Below the pieces are notes generated by a model. The model did not search any database, was not told the DNA's origin, and saw only the letters and a program-made list of their open reading frames with translations. Source: Echinarachnius parma (taxonomy: Eukaryota; Echinodermata; Echinoidea; Clypeasteroida; Echinarachniidae). Taken from it: DNA of 64,000 bases. Where the stretch lies: assembly GCA_037951105.1 (NCBI GenBank), contig JBAMJV010002914.1, forward strand, positions 62,001 through 126,000. Reading direction: 5' to 3'. How positions within the stretch are numbered: position 1 is the stretch's first letter; each line of letters begins with the position of its first letter. Of this stretch, positions 20,871-64,000 are shown in pieces. A program made the position numbers and the translations under genes.

Positions 20871-21954
20871 GAATGTGCCAGTGGCGTAGACAGGTTCTTA
20901 CACCTGGGGGGTATGAAATTTTTCTCCGGCCGAGACCACCTGCCAAAATGTTTCGAGACCGAGGGAATTAGGGCAAAATTGGGCAAAGACCTAAGGGGGC
21001 TCACGATTTGTTTTGTGCAGGGGCTCATGCCCAACCACACTCACAGGGTTGCCAACTTTGAGCCGGGTGAGAGTGAGATAATGCGAGGGAGCGAAGCGAC
21101 TGAGTTGGGGGAGGGTGTTGGAGGGGGTGTTACCCCTCCCACCGTAGGGAGCTTTTGTATTTTTGGACTTGTAATTGTGCAATCTGGTGCATACCTAGAT
21201 AGGAAATCTGGTAAAGCGTGTTATGATTTGGGGGAGGGTGTGGGAGGGGGGTGTCCCCCCTCCCACGGTAAGGAGCTTTTGCATTTTTGGACTTGAAACT
21301 GTGCAATCTGGTGCAAACCTAGATAGGAAATTCGGGAGTAAGATTGACTGTATCTAGGAAAGCGTGTTATGATTTAGGGGGAGGGTGTGGGACACATTTA
21401 ATGCCACATTATATTATCCAACAACATAGCCTACAGCCACGAATGAGTGCCGATTGAGCGAAGCGACCGAGGGCTGGGGCAGAGCCATATGGGGAGGTTT
21501 TGGGAGGGGGATAACGGTTAAAAGCTGTTGCATTTATATACTTGAAATGGTACAATTTGGTGCACGTCACACAAGCAGCCAGAGCAATGCCGATGTAGGC
21601 ACACGGGAACTACATGCCCGGTAGAAAAAAAAAGTACTCACCCCAGATACACAAGTTACATAACAAACTGAGATAATCTGTTCGCGCGCGAAGCGCGCAG
21701 CGAAAACTTTGATGTATAAATTAGATTTTGAATGTTAGAATTAACAAGTCTTAGCTCATATATTGTTTACCACTCACACACACAAACACACACACCTACA
21801 CCATTCAAACACACACACACAAAACAAATATATTTTCCTAAAATCTGGGGGGATGATTGTACACATCATCCCCCCACCTTGTGAGGTGGGGGATGCACCC
21901 CCCTCACCCCCCCCCCCCCCCCCCCCCTCCGTTGTCTACGCCCCTGAAATGTGC
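20871..21954. mobile_element. hAT-like non-autonomous element with 8-bp target duplication
   Basis: The element is 20879-21946, with ends CAGTGGCGTAGACAGG and TTGTCTACGCCCCTG, flanked by GAATGTGC (20871-20878) and AAATGTGC (21947-21954). An 8-bp duplication suits hAT. Inside are at least three diverged repeats of about 120 bp with GGGGGAGGGTGT... and a (CA)n tract. No transposase. Confidence 0.7.
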
Positions 21955-22409
21955 CATCACGTAGCCTAACCTTTTGAACCTATTATACCACAGGATATTT
22001 GGGATGTTATGTATATATAACTTGTAAGTACATTTTTGGTTGGTATGTGAATGTGAAGACCCATTAATAACGATGTGCTTGTAGCCATGGTGTATTGTCA
22101 TATATTACTTATAAAAACGAAATGGTAGAAAATCATACCAGCATATTGTATACGGTATCATAAATTATCAATGATCATCAAAGACATGAATTCGAGCGTG
22201 TATCAAGGATCATTGAGATATGTTAAAGGATATTTAACTTTAATTAAAAAATTAAAACATTATTTTTTATTATTTTGTACTAAACCCTGAAATGTAAAAA
22301 CTTTTGGGACAACTCTGAATTATAACTTTGTTGGCTATACTCATGCATCAGTGGTGTTGGTAAATCTTTTTCTATAATTAACTTTTACGGTTTAAATCTG
22401 TAGAGAACT

Positions 22410-22972
22410 TTAAAGGGATAGTTGAGTTTTGGTAGAGAGGGCGCTAGACTACTTTTTGTTGTTGTGAGGTAATGAAAAACTGAGTGTAAAATTTGAAAGA
22501 GCATAATATTTAAATAATAAAATCATCTTTGTTTAATCAAAATCGGTTCAGAGACGGCTGAAATATCCATAAATATAACAATTTGTAATAAACCTGGGGC
22601 CCCAGGTTTATTAGAGAATTTTGAACCAGCCGTCAAAAATTCAAAAAAATGCTTCCTCTTTTAAAAAAGTTACAAAATAGGTATTTAAATAGTTGTTGGT
22701 TATTTCTCTATCTAATCACTATTTCAACAAAGCATCACATGCACAATATTTTATTCAAAATGGTTGAAACCGATGAGTGTTTAGAGAGCGCCCTCTTACG
22801 TTTTAACGGCTCTTTTTTAATGATAACATGATCTTTACTACGTCATTTGTAATTTTTTGTTCCTTTCTAGTTATAACTATTAGTTTGTAATGTAATGATG
22901 CAGGTTTTGGTTACTGAAATTCAGTTTCACCAAAACTGTACTCTCCTTACCACAACTCAACTATCCCTTTAA
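22410..22972. mobile_element. TTAA-flanked MITE (piggyBac-like), copy a
   Basis: TTAAAGGGATAGTTGAGTT at the left, the inverse AACTCAACTATCCCTTTAA at the right, with TTAA at each edge. The interior is similar to 26595-27111 in the opposite orientation. Confidence 0.75.
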
Positions 22973-23516
22973 TACCCCTGTATGTATTCTGTAATCTTGT
23001 TGAAAATTAGTCTGATGAGCCTAATTGATTATGGTTGCTCGCGGCTACTATACTCCCTGGGGAGTTTAGTTTGTGCACAAGATAATTGTGCGGGTTTGAA
23101 AGGTAGCCAGATAATGACGCGCCACGAGTGTATGTTGACAGTCATGTGCGTGTCCGTTTTAAGTATGGAATTTTAAAAATACTAAATATCGTTATTCTAC
23201 ATTTCCTGATCACTGCATTATCTGAAACATGGTTAAATAATAACGAAACTATGGATACGGGATACTCCGTTGTTAATCAGTTACATTTTATTTCAAATTT
23301 GTTCATCATTACCTGTAATTATGCAATATATCTTGGACAAAATAGTTAACGATCAATACAGGTAGGTTAAGATACTTGATATTCTGTCAATTTGGTGTAA
23401 CCATTTACTAGTATAGTATTAGACTAACAGTAAAGTAACACGCTGAAAGACAGATCTGTGTCGACTTGGGAATCGAACCCACGCCCTTCGCTTTGGAAAA
23501 CGATGACCCGAGGTCA

Positions 23517-23656
23517 TCTATAACGAGGTTAGACTGTAAATTACTTAATTACATAAGAGCGTATATATCAGAGTTCTCTATTACGATTTTCCACTGTAAA
23601 TTACCTAATTATAAGAGCGTATATCAGAGCTCTCTATATAACGAGGTTCCACTGTA
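23517..23656 (+). repeat. Short tandem repeat of about 65 bp
   Basis: Units with ATAACGAGGTT..ACTGTAAATTAC and TAAGAGCGTATAT..CAGAG.TCTC occur about two and a half times. It lies in the 3' flank of TPC copy 2. Confidence 0.65.
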
Positions 23657-23690
23657 GGTAATGAATGGCAAAGGGAGTCGAGACCTCCGA

Positions 23691-63562
<39,872 letters not shown>

Positions 63563-64000
63563 TTACACACTTTGCATTCGTTTAATGGTTGTACTTCATT
63601 AGTCCGAAAGGCAATGATCCCATACCGAGCGTTCCGGGCTTACATTGATCCGTTCTTTTGCTAAGCTGGACGATCGTTATTCAAAATGTTTATTATTCCG
63701 ACTTCCGAACATTATTTATTGCGATCGTTCGTTATTAAAAGATACATCATTTTGAATGTTCTTTGTAAACACTAAACATGCATAATTCCGAACGTTCGTT
63801 ACTATGAAACCGGCAACGTTCTGTAATGATTAGTCCTTATTCAAAAGTTTCGCTATTCAAAAGTTCGATAGCCCAAATGTGTACAATACCTATACTAGGT
63901 TCATATCCGGACTATCTGATATTGAAATGATTGATCGTTCGTTAATTTAGTCCAAAGGTTGTTTATTCCTAAAGTTTGTTTTTCGCGGAAGTCTGTTACT

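Overview
This is a eukaryotic, intron-rich and repeat-rich stretch of AT-rich DNA. It is most likely from a marine invertebrate animal, but nothing in it fixes the species. Hints are long introns with canonical GT-AG junctions, many short inverted-repeat elements, a PHD-finger LINE, Ty3/gypsy elements, long CA and poly-C/G tracts, and a two-pore channel gene.

The main content is two copies, both on the minus strand, of a two-pore cation channel (TPC) gene. Copy 2 (63562 down to 23691) can be followed from a long acidic first exon to the stop codon through 20 exons. Copy 1 (12771 down to position 1) shows exons 1, 2 and 4-10 and leaves the window at its left edge. The copies come from a segmental duplication: 1-13211 aligns with about 41622-64000 at very high identity, apart from later insertions and deletions. 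Copy 1 lacks exon 3 and so has no in-frame exon 2 to exon 4 junction. Copy 2 is in phase everywhere except the exon 16/17 junction, where one base appears to be missing. Between the copies, on the plus strand, is a two-exon sulfotransferase-like gene (14551-15773).

Five different introns of the channel gene carry 'exon echoes': decayed copies of the start of the following exon, with its acceptor site, always lying just upstream (in transcription order) of the real exon.

Mobile DNA explains most of the rest. A Ty3/gypsy element (7210-11563, target duplication CATGG) sits in intron 1 of copy 1, and the matching site in copy 2 is empty. This element lost part of its reverse transcriptase and carries an inverted 126-bp reverse transcriptase fragment inside its left LTR. 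A second, young Ty3/gypsy element (49352-60240, minus strand) has almost identical 1948-bp LTRs and intact gag and pol frames, joined by a clear -1 frameshift signal; it sits in intron 3 of copy 2 within a CA repeat. A CR1/L2-like LINE (about 36010-40525) with two frameshifts lies in intron 11. Many non-autonomous elements are recognisable from terminal inverted repeats and TTAA, TA or 8-bp target duplications. A tandem array of about 60-bp units lies at 32338-33395.
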